A stretch of 64,000 nt of DNA from Cichorium intybus (lineage: Eukaryota; Streptophyta; Magnoliopsida; Asterales; Asteraceae). The notes under the pieces are model-generated. The model was not told the origin of the DNA. It saw only the letters and a program-made list of their open reading frames with translations, and did not search any database. The DNA is taken from the NCBI GenBank assembly GCA_023525715.1, contig CM042012.1:119928298-119992297 (forward strand), written 5' to 3'. Below are positions 46,293 to 58,381 of the stretch, piece by piece; positions within the stretch are counted from its first letter, which is position 1, and each line of letters opens with the position of its first letter. A program made the translations under genes and the position numbers.

Positions 46293-46515
46293 TTTTTTTT
46301 TTTTTTTGGAAACGGCGGATAATAATTTGGAGTACTCCGGAACGTTAGAGCGGACCCGGTAACTGGGCAGACCGCAATCGCCTCCATTTCCTCCCCCCTA
46401 ATCGCCTCTCCTGGGAAAATCTCCCACGTGGGGTTAGTCAGAGTAGAACTCGCGACCTCCACCCACATGGGTATATAACACAATGCCTCTTCCCAGCTAA
46501 GCCGGAAGTCATTGG
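46293..46515 (-). mobile_element. tRNA-derived SINE, copy 2
   Basis: On the minus strand: an A box in GGCTTAGCTGGGAAGAGG, a B-box-like GGTCGCGAGTTCTACTC, a body, and an A tail (plus-strand T run 46293-46307). It shares GTTATATACCCA and GTGGG-GGT wording with the SINE at 37208-37418, so the two are related but diverged. The target duplication is unclear (perhaps GAGTTT). Confidence 0.75.
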
Positions 46516-46523
46516 CGAGTTTC

Positions 46524-46528
<5 letters not shown>

Positions 46529-46589
<61 letters not shown>
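46529..46589. repeat. (TA)n microsatellite, left border of foldback
   Basis: About 60 bp of TA repeat directly before the left arm of the large inverted repeat. Confidence 0.95.
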
Positions 46590-46590
<1 letters not shown>

Positions 46591-46591
<1 letters not shown>

Positions 46592-48438
46592 GATATTTTT
46601 TTAATTATTTTGTTTTTTTGTAATTTTATAACTTTATTACTTGTTTTTATTTAATATAAATACTTATTTTGGTATTTATAATTTAAATTTTATTCTATCT
46701 TTTTGACGTTTAGTTCGAATGCGTTTTCTAATGTGTTTTTTTAACGTTTTGTTCGTTGGTATCATTTAACGTTGTAATTTACTATTTTTTTTTCTAATTT
46801 TTGACGTTTTGTTTTAATACATTGTTATATGTTTTGTTCGTTTATATTGGTGGAAAGTTATTAAATAATGTTGATTAGACTTATCAGTTTGCATTTTCTA
46901 ATTTTTGACGTTTTGTTTGAAAACATATTTATATGGTTTGTTCGTTTATATCGTTTATATGTTTTGTTCGTTTCTAATTTTTGACGTTTTGTTTGAATAT
47001 ATTTTCTAATTTTTATAATTTTTGATGTATTAATTTTCTAATTTTCTAATTTTTGACATTTTATATCGGTGGAAACCACAATCTCCATCATTTCTATCAC
47101 CGATATAAAACGTCAAAAATTAGAAAATTAGAAAATTAATACATCAAAAATTATAAAAATTAGAAAATATAGTCAAACAAAACGTAAAAAATTAGAAACG
47201 AACAAAATGTATAAACGATATAAATGAACAAACCATATAAATATGTTTCCAAACAAAACGTCAAAAATTAGAAAATGCAAACTGATAAGTCTAATCAACA
47301 TTATTTAATAACTTTCCACCAATATAAACGAACAAAACATATAACAATGTATTAAAACAAAACGTCAAAAATTAGAAAAAAAAATAGTAAATTACAACGT
47401 TAAATGATACCAACGAACAAAACGTTAAAAAAACACATTAGAAAACGCATTCGAACTAAACGTCAAAAAGTTAGAATAAAATTTAAATTATAAATATCAA
47501 AATAAGTATTTATAATAAATAAAAAGGCACAATTTCGTTTATATCCTTATAAACATTATAAATTACACATATATCCTTATAAACATTTAAATTACGTATA
47601 TATCCTTACAAACCTTAAAAACTCACATGTATACCCAATATTAGATTTTAATGATAATTAATCTTTTAAAAAATTAAAAAAACTAATATTAAATTGATTT
47701 TTTGTTATAATAAACTAATTAAAATAAAACATTACTAAATTGTGCCTAAAACTCAAATTAGCAGCAAATCAATATTCTATTAAATCGCCAACAAACCCTG
47801 CAACTATATTGAGTTATGGACCCACCGATTTAACCCTTTTCTCTTTTCCCCTTCTTCTCTATCATTCTCATTTTTTTTGAACGGCAGCATGCATTTTCTC
47901 TTTTCCCCTTCTTCTCTATCATTCTCATGATTCACTCTTCCAAGTGTTGGCGAAAATTCATATACCCAAATGTACGTTTCATCTTAAAGATTATTTATTC
48001 CTTTGTGGGTTTGATTCAGATCTGTTTATGCTATTCGTATTTACCTACGACTACCAGCATTAGGTTTGTTTCTGGTTCTCAAATATCTCTAATTTTTTGT
48101 CGGTTTATAAGTTGTTGAATTATTTCTTGTTGTTCCGAACAATAATTTCACGGCCGTTCAATACGGAGGTTCGTTTGTTTGGTTGGTTCGTGAGTTTTGA
48201 GTTTATTCTATTTAAAAACTGATTTTTTATTTGTTTTACATATTGATTTATTATTAAATTAATTTTTGGATATATATGTGAGTTTTTAGAGTTTACAAGG
48301 ATATATACGTAATTTAAATGTTTATAAGGATATACGCATAATTTATAATGTTTATAAGGATATAAACGAAATTGTGTCAAATAAAAACAATTAATAATAG
48401 TTATAAAATTAAAAAAAAACAAAATAATTAAAAAAGAT

Positions 48439-48442
<4 letters not shown>
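46591..48442. repeat. Large foldback (0.48 kb arms) interrupted by a MULE
   Basis: The left arm 46591-47071 pairs with 47098-47525 plus 48388-48442. The 26-nt loop is 47072-47097. Inside the arms, TTTTCTAATTTTTGACGTTT recurs several times. TA microsatellites lie at both outer ends. The right arm is interrupted by the 853 bp MULE at 47526-48378. Pairing seems high along the whole stem, with small differences. Confidence 0.92.
47526..48378. mobile_element. MULE with about 120-bp TIRs inside the foldback arm
   Basis: Ends GGCACAATTTCGTTTATATC and GACACAATTTCGTTTATATC (inverted). The TIRs contain three spaced TATATCCTTATAAAC-type units. A perfect 9-bp target duplication AAATAAAAA lies at 47517-47525 and 48379-48387. 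The interior has a 35-bp CT-rich segment duplicated at 47837-47871 and 47894-47928. The ATG-initiated frame at 47927 (63 aa) has no recognised domain. No transposase, so non-autonomous. Confidence 0.94.

Positions 48443-48512
<70 letters not shown>
48443..48512. repeat. (TA)n microsatellite, right border of foldback
   Basis: About 70 bp of TA repeat between the foldback and the next MITE. Confidence 0.95.
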
Positions 48513-48516
<4 letters not shown>

Positions 48517-48885
48517 CCCGTTCCGGTGAGGACTCTTTTTTCGGTGAGGACTCGTAAGGACACCTTAAAAAAATTTAAAAAAAATTTAAAAAAAATACAA
48601 ATCATAAAATCAAGAATAGTACTATATCATGATCCAAAAAAAATTGGAAAAAAAAATTTGGATCATGGAGAAACAGTAATGATACACAAAAATTTTTATT
48701 TTGTGGATCATTGTTTCATTATAAAAAAAAATAATGATCCACAAGTTTTTTTTCGAATTTTTTTTTTCTCCAACATAGTACTATGATCCATTTTATTACT
48801 TATATTTTTGTTTTATTTTTTTTCAATTTTTTTAAGGTGTCCTCACGAGTCCTTACTTTAAGAAGTGTCCTCACCGGATCGCTTA

Positions 48886-48886
<1 letters not shown>
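48513..48886. mobile_element. MITE with TCCGGTGAGGAC inverted ends
   Basis: The left end GGGTCCCGTTCCGGTGAGGA and the inverted right end (GCGATCCGGTGAGGACAC) share TCCGGTGAGGAC, and both lead to AGGACACCTTAAAAAAATT. The interior is AT-rich with opposed GGATCAT/ATGATCC words, so the whole can fold. It is flanked on both sides by TA repeats (48443-48512, 48887-48920). Superfamily not assigned. Confidence 0.8.
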
Positions 48887-48925
<39 letters not shown>

Positions 48926-49139
48926 TAAATTGATGGGACATCAACGATGAGGGTTTTTTTTAAGATGACCTTTTAAATTCATCATAGGTAATGTTTTTGA
49001 TGCTAACCTCTAGTTCAGCTCAGCTGGTTTTGCCTCTTCCGCTTTCGAGTTTTCCTTTCCTGTATAAAAATTGAACTCTTTTATCGATTTTAATTATCAA
49101 ACATTCATAAAATAAATCCATCATTTACTTATTTAACAG

Positions 49140-49298
49140 GAGAAATTGTATTTGTTCCTACTTTTTATTCTTAATTATGTTCCTACTCAAGTGAAATTGT
49201 AACATGTGTCTTAAAATATTATTTATTTTATTAAATGTGACACTTGTGATGGATAGGAACATTACTAGAAATAAAAATAGGAACAAATACAATTTCTC
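49140..49298. mobile_element. Small MULE-type MITE
   Basis: 159 bp with inverted ends GAGAAATTGTATTTGTTCCT. The flanking 9-mers ATTTAACAG and ATTTAACAA (one mismatch) give a Mutator-style target duplication. Confidence 0.82.
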
Positions 49299-49593
49299 AT
49301 TTAACAAAACTCTAATCCAATATCAGATCTAATAATCATTACTATGAGATGATACGTAGACTTAGGTCAATGGAGTGTTGTCTTAATCACAAACCTAATC
49401 AGGAAATTTTATTGAAAAGAAATGAAGTACTTAAGACCTCTTAATCTGATGTACAAACCCTATCAGGAAAATGCATTGAAAAGAAATCGGATGCACAAAC
49501 CTAATCAGGAAAATAGAGATAGCATAAAAGAAAGACTTACCAAACATTTATAAATGGCCACAACATGCCGATTGGGGGTAGTTTTAATCAATC

Positions 49594-50005
49594 GGTGGAG
49601 AACTTTACTTTTTGGGGGTAGTTTTTTATTAACATTTGCAGCAAGTCATCGACTAACAGGAGGTAAGCGGTAAGGTTGAAAAATGGCGGCGCTGGTGGGC
49701 AAGTTTCAGATGTGAACCGGTGAAGGAGGAGGATGGTGGTGCGGTCAGCTTTCGGGATTCTGGTGACCCCGTGTAAAACGGCAGCGGTGGTTGAAAAACG
49801 GTGGAGAACTTCACATTTTGGGGGTAGTTTTGATTAACATTTGCAGCAACTCGTCGAACAACAGGAGGCAAGCGATAAGGTTGAAAAACGGCGGCAGTGG
49901 TGTGCTAGTTTCAGATGTGGACCTGACGCGGTTCCGGCGACCGAGGAAGATGGTGGTGCGGTCAGCTTTTGGGATTCAGGTGAGCCCGTGAAAGATCTAA
50001 AGGCC
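49594..50005. repeat. 206-bp tandem duplication, GC-rich
   Basis: The unit starting GGTGGAGAACTT at 49594 repeats at 49800. Shared words include GGGGGTAGTTTT, TTAACATTTGCAGCAA, GGTTGAAAAA and GATGGTGGTGCGGTCAGCTT. Copies differ at a moderate number of sites. It is clearly richer in G than its surroundings and could be captured genic sequence, but the small frames across it (about 66-72 codons) show no known domain and no agreement between copies. Confidence 0.85.
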
Positions 50006-50742
50006 ATGTTTGAGAAGGATGAAAATGGTGCACTGAGCTGAAAGATATGAGAAAAAGGGAGAGAAGGGGATTTCTATGGTAAATTGGAAAATGCAAGCTG
50101 TGAGAAAGAAACGAAATTAATGTGTTGGGTAGCATAGCAAATATCTATTCATGGGAAAAGACGTTAGGAACAATAAATTTTGATAAATGTTAGATAGTAA
50201 AATAACTGTTTCACTGAAATGACGTTAGGAATAAGAAAAAAAAACATTTCACAAATAATTGTTTCACGGGCTATCGATATTAAAGCACCCAAAACTTTCT
50301 TTTGCTTATTTCTTAAATTCAATCTTTGTATCGCATCATTCATAAGTCATAATTTCATAACTTTATCTTAAGACTTTTGTCAATTTTTTCTTATTTATTT
50401 ATACCATGTTTTATCATCTTTCTACACGTAGCAAAATGAGTGATATCACGTCAAGTTGTGTTGTACAAATAAAGATGGATGTATCTAACTTCAGGTGAAA
50501 CTTATCAGGTTTTAATTGTATTCATCAAAATGCTTGACATAAGAAATAAAATAGAAAACTACTTTCAATACTATTTTTTAGCTTTTACAAGAGAGAAAAA
50601 TAAATATATATGATGACCGATGAGCATTAAAGTCGTTTGTAGCTTTCTCTAAATAGAAGTATTGTTATTGGAGAACATTTGGATGAAGACCCTCATCATA
50701 TGCATCATATACTAGACAAAAAAATTATATCAAGAAAACTAT
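50006..50742. other. Gene-free stretch
   Basis: Nothing recognised beyond AT-rich sequence. Confidence 0.4.
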
Positions 50743-50750
50743 GATATTAC

Positions 50751-51163
50751 CAGTGTTCTAAAAGGCACATCATGGCACGCGTCAAGGCATGTCATGGTGT
50801 GAGGCACGACTCCACCGTCCCGAAAACCCTCATGGTGGCGCTCCTAGGCGTGGCGCGTGACAAGACGAGCCATGGCGCGAGTTTTTACTATTTGTGGCCC
50901 GTTTTTTCTTCTTTTTATTGCATTTCTTGATTAGGCATAAAACATTTGAGTTTTTGTTAACTTTTTTATTAGTTATTAATAAAACACTTCTAAAAACCTG
51001 ATATGTTTGTTATAAATCTATATTTACATATAATATAATTATATATTCATATAAAATTGTCACCTTACACCACGCATTGAAAAACGTCATGGCTCGCCAA
51101 AGCTCTTAAAACTTGTGACTTGAAATTGCCGCCACGTCACGCCTCACGTCATTTAGAACATTG
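50751..51163. mobile_element. hAT-type MITE
   Basis: Ends CAGTGTTCTAAA and, inverted, CAATGTTCTAAA (11 of 12). The flanking 8-mers GATATTAC (50743-50750) and GTTATTAC (51164-51171) differ at one base. Subterminal GGCACGC/GCGTGCC-like words; no ORF. Confidence 0.85.
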
Positions 51164-51171
51164 GTTATTAC

Positions 51172-51846
51172 TCATTAACAAAAGCATCTTTTTAAAAATT
51201 TGTACCATAAAAAACAAACATTAAGTAAAATAATCAAATAAGTTTGTATAGACATTTAGCCCTACTGTTATTATCGACGTATATAGCCTATGTCAAAATG
51301 TTGATTTCATATAAAGTGAACAAATTTTAAAATATCATATGGAAGAAAATCCTTTAGGATCATTCATCATTATCAGCTTGAATATGCTTCTTAATGGCTT
51401 GATAAGCCTCTGAAGTAATATCTTAACGGGTATTAAGAACATATATAAAAAAACTTTTAGATGACTTTTTTAAATCAAAAAAGTGTTTTCTAGTGTTTTT
51501 AAGCAATAGACTAAAGAGTTCAGTTAAAGACAGAGCGGCGAAGAGGTTTAGGAGCTTAACTCACTAGTAAGAATGGGTGAGTGTCCAGTATAGTTTCTAG
51601 TCTTTAACAAGGGCTAAACCGCTAGGAATGATTTGTCATTGCAACAAACAAGAATAATTAGTAAAATCTTGATATCACTTGTGAGATTGGGATTTAAAAT
51701 TTATATGTACATGACCTAAATATTTTCCAAATAAATAAATACACTGGAACCACCTTCAATATTACTTAGTATTGGCCATACGAGACACTTTAAATACTTG
51801 GTGGTTTAACAAAAACCATTGTCTTTGCTTGAATACGATAAAAGGG
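51172..51846. other. Gene-free stretch
   Basis: AT-rich, no recognised gene or repeat border. Confidence 0.4.
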
Positions 51847-52577
51847 ATGTTACAATTACATATCAAACAACCATAAAGTTTAAGAGAAAGGACTTAATCA
51901 ATACCAATACATAATATCTGTAACCAGCTCCACTCTTTCACACTCTAGGACTTATTTTACAACTTCAAATTATCTTACATCTTCGTACTTGAACCTGGAA
52001 TACATGGTATAAAAATAGAATACGTAAGACAAAAATGTCTCGTGAGCTACATGAGTTTTAGACTCAAACATTTAATCTCTTTTTCCAACCTTTTATAAAA
52101 ATTTATAACATAAACATAAACATTTGCTAAAACTTTATAGTATTTAAATACTATAACTCTTTACCTTTCAAAATCATTTCATATCATACTTTGCAAAATT
52201 AGCTTCTTTCATACTTAATTTGACTGGTTTTATAAACTTGCTGGATTTTTATACTTAGGGCTTTAATCACTATAAGTGATACCCCAAGTCTCTACAACTA
52301 GAAAAAACGGATCAATCCTCGCAGTAGAAGTTGCTTAGGCAATCTACTTCGCGAAGGGGTTTTCCCCAGTAGACTCCTTACCTAACCCGGGTAGGTGGAA
52401 CATAGTTCCCTTACTAACATTGCTAGCTACAAATACCAGTCATATTTAAAATACTTTCTGCACACTGAAACATTACTTGTACACATAATGGCTAAATGCC
52501 AAACTTTTGACTTAAACATGCTTTTACCATAATCTAGGCTATTGCCAAAATCATACTTTCAAATATAGCAGTTTACT
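51847..52577. repeat. Possible partial gypsy-type LTR
   Basis: Starts TGTTACAATTACA and has the layout of the neighbouring gypsy LTR (a GTGAGCTACATGAGTTTTAGA segment resembling ATGAGCTACAAAGCTCAGTG), but little direct sequence match. It would be cut at 52577 by the insertion of the next LTR. Weak call based on style only. Confidence 0.3.
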
Positions 52578-54976
52578 TGTAACACCTGGCTTTTAAAACA
52601 AAAACACCCCTGAAAATTTTTCATTTTTAACAAAGGTTTCAGTACTTAAAACCATAAACAAAGGGGTATATTTTAATAAAAACGGGTACAAGCGTATCAA
52701 GGAGAGTATAAAATACCGTAGTCTCCTTTGAAGCCGGGCTGCTACTGACAGCATCTAAGAGTCCTACTTCTCGAGTCACGGACTCTATCTATTCCCTTAT
52801 CAGGATCATGCTAACCTGCAGGGACATTTAACAAACGGTATGAGCTACAAAGCTCAGTGAGTAATCATTTCTGCAAATAACACATATAAAAAAATACAAT
52901 CATGTATTTGTCTGGATATCGAATCCAAACTCCTAGCCTTACTGGCTGACCAAATATCTTCTAGGATTTCACATCCTAATCTGTAGCCTTACCGGCTGAA
53001 TCACAATAACCTGTAATTATCAAGTCACGTCAGTTATTTGCACATATACTCATGTCTAACCAATTATGTCCCATGTTTCTTAGTCACAATGGACTGCATC
53101 ATATGTCATGGCTATATCAGCCGTATCATGTCATTTTCAATATATATATCATAGCCCGCAGGCCACACCAGCTGGGTTCAATAACCCGATATCATAGCCA
53201 AAAGGCCGCACCAAGTATCTGTAATATTATCATAGCCGTATAGGCCGCACCAGTTGGATATAGCATCCAATATCATACAATACAAAATCAAATATGGCTC
53301 ATGGGTTAGCCCGCTATTGCCTAGACTCACGGCTTAACCGGTCTTGTCTATATAAGTTTGACTCACAGCTCCGTTCTTGTCTATTATAGACTCACGGCTT
53401 ATCTGGTCTTGTCACATTATTGACTCACAGCTCCGTTCTTGTCTATAACAGACTCACGGCTTATCTGGTCTTGTCATATCATAGTGTATATATATAGATG
53501 TATTGACTCACAGCTCCGTTCTTGTCATCGCAATGACTCACGACTTATCTGGTCTTGTCTTTACATATATTTTTACACTTGTCGTTTTCGTCCCTCGAAG
53601 CTGTTTCAACCTGTAACAATTCAATCATCATATATCACATATGATATCAGTGAGATTACTCACCTGGATGTTAGCTGCATTTAAGTCCCGGTTGTTTCTT
53701 GCCTTTGCGTGCACCACAACCATTTTGTCCCGAACCTATAATTCCATTTATTTCACAATGATTATAGGTTAATATACCATTTCAGTTGGTTCTAATGCAC
53801 AAAAGTCTAATATAAGACCAATTCCAAGCATTAACCATTGGTATAAAAATTTAATACACTTCCCGAAATACGCGTATTCTGCTACAGTACTTTCGGGAGG
53901 TCGTATTCGTATTCCGATAATTTTCCTTGAAGTTTCACAACATATTATACCTATGTTTAAAATTTCAGGTCAATCGGATAAGCCTAGCATTGAAATCCAA
54001 CTTGGAAAATTGACTAAATTTTAACAGAGAAGAGTTTAGCCTCTGTCGCGAGATCGGGTCGCGATCCACCCTTGGGTCGGGTCGCGATCCCTGCGATTCC
54101 AGCCAGGGAGCCCGTTTTTTGTGCTATAAAATCCCATTTTTCCATTTTTAGGCACTTATTGCTTGACTTAATCACAAGGAAATGTTCCAAGACCAAAACC
54201 TTTGATTAATATCAAGTTTTAACCCATGGAAACGGTAATTCAAATCCATTTCCAATCATTCCCGTTTTTCACAATTTTGGTCCAAAACCGAAATTATCAA
54301 GGTTTAATTGTTTCTACTGATTTCTTTTAGTCAATAGAACATCTAGAACCCATTATAAACCATTAAAAACAAGTTTATCACAAGAATTCATCATTTAGGG
54401 TTCTTGATCAAAATCTCAATTCTTTCAAAATAGCAACCTACTTCCATATTCATTGAATTAAGTCCTTTTAAGCATGACTTAATGGAAGTATTAAGCTACT
54501 TATCACATAATTTCATAACTGAAATTGCACATTTCAGATTTCTATAAAATTCCTCAAGAACAAACCATCAAGAACTTGGAACACTTACCTTTCAAGCTTC
54601 CAATTCCTCACTTGAATGCTATAATCCGATTTTCCAACTTCAATCTTCAAGAACTCTTCAAACTTCTGGAAATTCAGTCACCAAAATCCCTCTCCCGTAA
54701 GCTCTCTAAATTCTGCACACAATGGGAGAAGCTTCCAAGCTTTTATACTTCCAGAAATTACATTTTGGTCCTTGAAGTTGCATTTCTTAATCTTTTGCCA
54801 CAACTAACAAAGTTTATGACAAAAATTAGATTTTGTAACATTTTAAGTCCAAGACCCAAAATATTATTACAAAAAAAGTCCTTTTCTGTCCAAAAGACCA
54901 AATTACCCTTCTAAGGTAAAATGACCAATTTACCCTTTTTATTATATTACCATAAAAAAAGTGTCTTGGCGTTACA
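52578..54976 (-). repeat. Ty3/gypsy 3' LTR (minus-strand element)
   Basis: 2,399 bp with ends TGTAACACCTGG and TTGGCGTTACA. Homologous to the solo LTR at 19277-22013. The adjoining polypurine tract and pol to the right, both in minus sense, make this the 3' LTR. It contains the GACTCAC minisatellite (about 53320-53560) and paired GGGTCGCGATCC units (about 54050-54090), also seen in the solo LTR. Confidence 0.92.
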
Positions 54977-54978
54977 AA

Positions 54979-54992
54979 TTCTCCCCTCCTTC
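54979..54992 (-). other. Gypsy polypurine tract
   Basis: AAGGAGGGGAGAA on the minus strand, two bases from the LTR edge. Confidence 0.85.
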
Positions 54993-57584
54993 AAAAGATT
55001 TCGTCCCCGAAATCATACAAACAAACGAGGGAAATTTTATCTCGTTACAGTTTCGGTTTCCCATATCATATAGAAACATTCATGGTATTGCTAAAGCACT
55101 TTTACCATACTAGTCTTCTATTACACAACTGTCTTATCTTCCGGTCAAACACCTTCTTGGGTTGTCCCGGGTACCTTACCTTCTCATCTACCTCAATTTC
55201 AACATGAGGTATTCATTGAAATTTTTCAATCTATGTTCTCAGAACCATGAGACCCATAGAAAACTTTATAAATATCTTGAAGTTCATCAAGAAACTTCAA
55301 TCGGTACACCCCAATTCTTACTCTTTGGAACATATGGGAAAAGTCCAATAGATGAGGACTCAATTTTCCTTTCGTCCCAAACAGAGTTTTTTTTAGTCTC
55401 TCCAATGAATATTTTGAGCATTGTCACCTTTCCCTATTTGGGATTTCAACGGTTTTACTCTATGGTTCATGTATTACCGTTATTGCTTCTTAGCCATTTT
55501 CAATTTTTTTTTTCAAGTCTTCTTTTTAACTTACACCATCGTCTAGGATCTAGCCAACGGCTGTTCACATCTTCAATCCTATAAGTCAAAGGATAACACG
55601 GTTTTCCATCTTATGTATTATACGAGTCATCTAAATGCTGGTACTAAAACTATCATTATCTACGGGTTCTACCAAAGATAGGCGATCTTCTCATCTTCCA
55701 CTAGGGTCTGCTGTGCAATTTTCAATCACATCTTCTAAAATCTGCGTCATTATTTCACCTCGTCTATCAATTCTGCAATTCCTATACAGTACTTACCCGT
55801 ATTTTTGAACTATAATTTCTAGGAATTAATGCTAAATTCAGCAAATAATTCTAGTATCTCGATTTGATACAGTCGACACTTGTAATGCACGTCAACAATT
55901 TTCTTTTTCTATGTAGTTTTTCACTACTTTTCGATCTTAATTTCTTCCCTAGTCGGTACAAATTTGCACTGGTGTCATCAATCAATCTGCAATTACTCAT
56001 ATGGTGTCATACCCATATAGTATTTGCGGAGACTTTCTTATAAAGTCTATAATAATATCGCCCCATTTCTTCTTTGGGACCGACAACGGCTAAATTTTTC
56101 CGTATGTTTCTAATGATTTGACTGTAGTTACACACAAGTCAAACACTTTTCACATGTCTTTCAATGTCTTTCTTTAGTCCCGACCACCAATGCGTAGGTT
56201 ACATTATCCTACATAGTTTGGTATTGCCCCAGACATTTTGCATATCTACCCAAATATACATCTTTTAAGGGTAAATTTTCATATCTCGCTTTGCTTGGAA
56301 CTCACATACACAACCACCAAGGGTTTTAGATCGCTGTGAGTTTCTAACTAACTTCTGCTAATATTCAATCATTTATTATTCACATTTTTAGACATGCACA
56401 CTTCTTTATGTGCTACCCGAATCAACTCGGGTAATCAATTTGCCACATTCACGCATGTGGTTGTATCCTTTCAAAAGATACTCTTTCTAATTCAAGGCAT
56501 CTATAATCACATACGCCTTTCTGAGATGGTACAAGATTTCATACCCGAAATCTCTAAGTAACCCATCTATCTTTATATCTCATGTTTAGCTTATTTTTGA
56601 TCAATAAAGTACTTCAAACTTTTATGATCTGTATAAACGATAAGCTTTACACTATACAGGTAGTGTCTCCAACGCTTCAATGCCAAAATCATAGTTGCTA
56701 CTGCAACATTATGCATCTACAGTCAAAGATGGATACATTTCAATGATCCAATCCATCTTCTCTGCTTAGCATCATTGCTAACATCAGAGTTTCACACAAG
56801 GTTTATTCCAAACCTTTACAAGATACTTATGGTCTTTCTACCACTCAGAATTTATAATTTTATTAGTCAACCTTAGTCAACTGAACAGTTGTCAAGGAGC
56901 AGTTTTCTACAACTCTCCCATAGTAACCCGCCAATCCAAGAAAACTATTATTAATTCAGTCAGATTCCAAGGCGGTTTCTGTCTTATCACATCAGTATTT
57001 CCACTGTATCTACTTTATCATCTTTGGCATTATTACCATGCCCAACGAATATGCAACTTCTTTTAGCCAAATTTTCATACTTGGAAAATTTTACATATCA
57101 CTTAACTCAGTGAAGTAATTCCAATATCTGGTACAAATGTACCTCATATTCAGTCTGGTTTCGAGAATATCAGATTCTCCGTAGTCAATGTACATACACA
57201 TTAACTTATCTTTCTTCTTTTCAAACAAGATAGGGCTCCACACGATGACACATTCGGCCATATGAGACCCCAATTCAAAAACAATTTCTTCCAATTGTTT
57301 TACCACTCTGTCATATCTGCAGAGGCAAATCAATATAGAGCCTAAATAACGGGAACGGCTCTCAAGACCAGTTTAATCATAAGCTCTTCTCGCCAATCTG
57401 GCAGAAATCCTGGAAATTCTTTTCAAAAGAAACATCCGAGAATTTATTTAAAGTAGTACACTACTATCACTGCTTTATTTAGCTTGGCCCATACCACGTA
57501 TGCCAACTACAAATCATTCCTTTACTAACTCTTTTCCGAGTTTAAGCAAAGGAAAATAACCGGTATTCTTACAACGGTTATTTA
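54993..57584 (-). pseudogene. Ty3/gypsy pol, heavily decayed (RT, RNase H, integrase)
   Basis: Read on the minus strand from right to left. 57091-57333 has 'SPILFEKKKDKLMCMYIDYGESD', a reverse-transcriptase core. About 56580-56700 has 'ALKRWRHYLY' and 'YTDHKSLKYFIDQ', the RNase H part. About 56400-56560 has 'DALN.KEYLL'-type wording. About 56040-56190 has 'GLKKDIERHVKS', the integrase zinc-binding region. Then about 1 kb of unreadable sequence reaches the polypurine tract. Stops are frequent, so it is a dead copy. The order RT-RNase H-integrase defines Ty3/gypsy; the LTR length and ends would suit a Tekay/Del-type chromovirus, but no chromodomain could be read. The upstream half is separated by the element at 57585. 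Confidence 0.85.
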
Positions 57585-58370
57585 TGAAAGGTTTTCTGCA
57601 ACTATGAACTAAACATCCTAAGTTCACATGCAACCTATATAGATCTAGTTTTTCTTCTAATTAAACATATAACATATCCTAGAAGGCCAGAAGAAATTAA
57701 CTAAAAGAATAAAATAAGAAAAACTAACCTTTTAGGATTTCTTGGAAACCAAGCAGCACAAATGTCCTGCCTCAAATGAAGTCACACCCTAGCAGGAGCT
57801 CTTGGCCGAAAATTCTTGAGAGAAAGAGAGTCAAATTTCGTGGTCCTAGGGTTAGGGAGAGCCTCCCTATTTATAGCCTCCATGTGGTGATCAGATAATC
57901 GTTACAGATAAGCCTTTTTGAATTCGAATTAAGATAAACTATTATTTTAATTATTCAAACACCATTTATCTGTAGTATATATATATATATCTCGAAAATA
58001 TATATATCTATATATATAATTTCGTTCACCACATGGTTACTCACACTGCCACTTACTCAACTATCGAATAATTACAGTTTTAGTCCCTGCACCTTTAATT
58101 AATCAATTTAACTGCCAAATTAATTCCAATTAATTCCAGAAAAATTTCTAATTAATTATTATAGTTTCTAATTAATATATTATCACTTAAATATATTAAT
58201 AAACTATTTATTTAATTTCTATTGATTTATTAATCACATAATAAATCAATCTTTCTCTCTACCGGACTTTCTGCCAATCCTCCAACTATGAGGGCAACCC
58301 AAATGGACTATGCTACTATTAATTAGATAAATACTAATTATTAGTCATGGCTTAGACACCTAATCCAACA
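57585..58370 (-). repeat. 3' LTR of element copy 2
   Basis: 786 bp. On the minus strand it starts TGTTGGATTAGGTGTCTAAG and ends AAAACCTTTCA, homologous to the 765-bp LTR at 8920, with many substitutions and an added (TA)n stretch near 57977-58020. Confidence 0.93.
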
Positions 58371-58371
58371 G

Positions 58372-58381
58372 TCTCCCACTT
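58372..58381 (-). other. Polypurine tract of element copy 2
   Basis: AAGTGGGAGA on the minus strand next to the LTR, identical to copy 1. Confidence 0.85.

Noticed and set aside
55162..55584. A 140-residue plus-strand ORF as a gene
   Set aside because: It is antisense to the decayed gypsy pol region and shows no motif.
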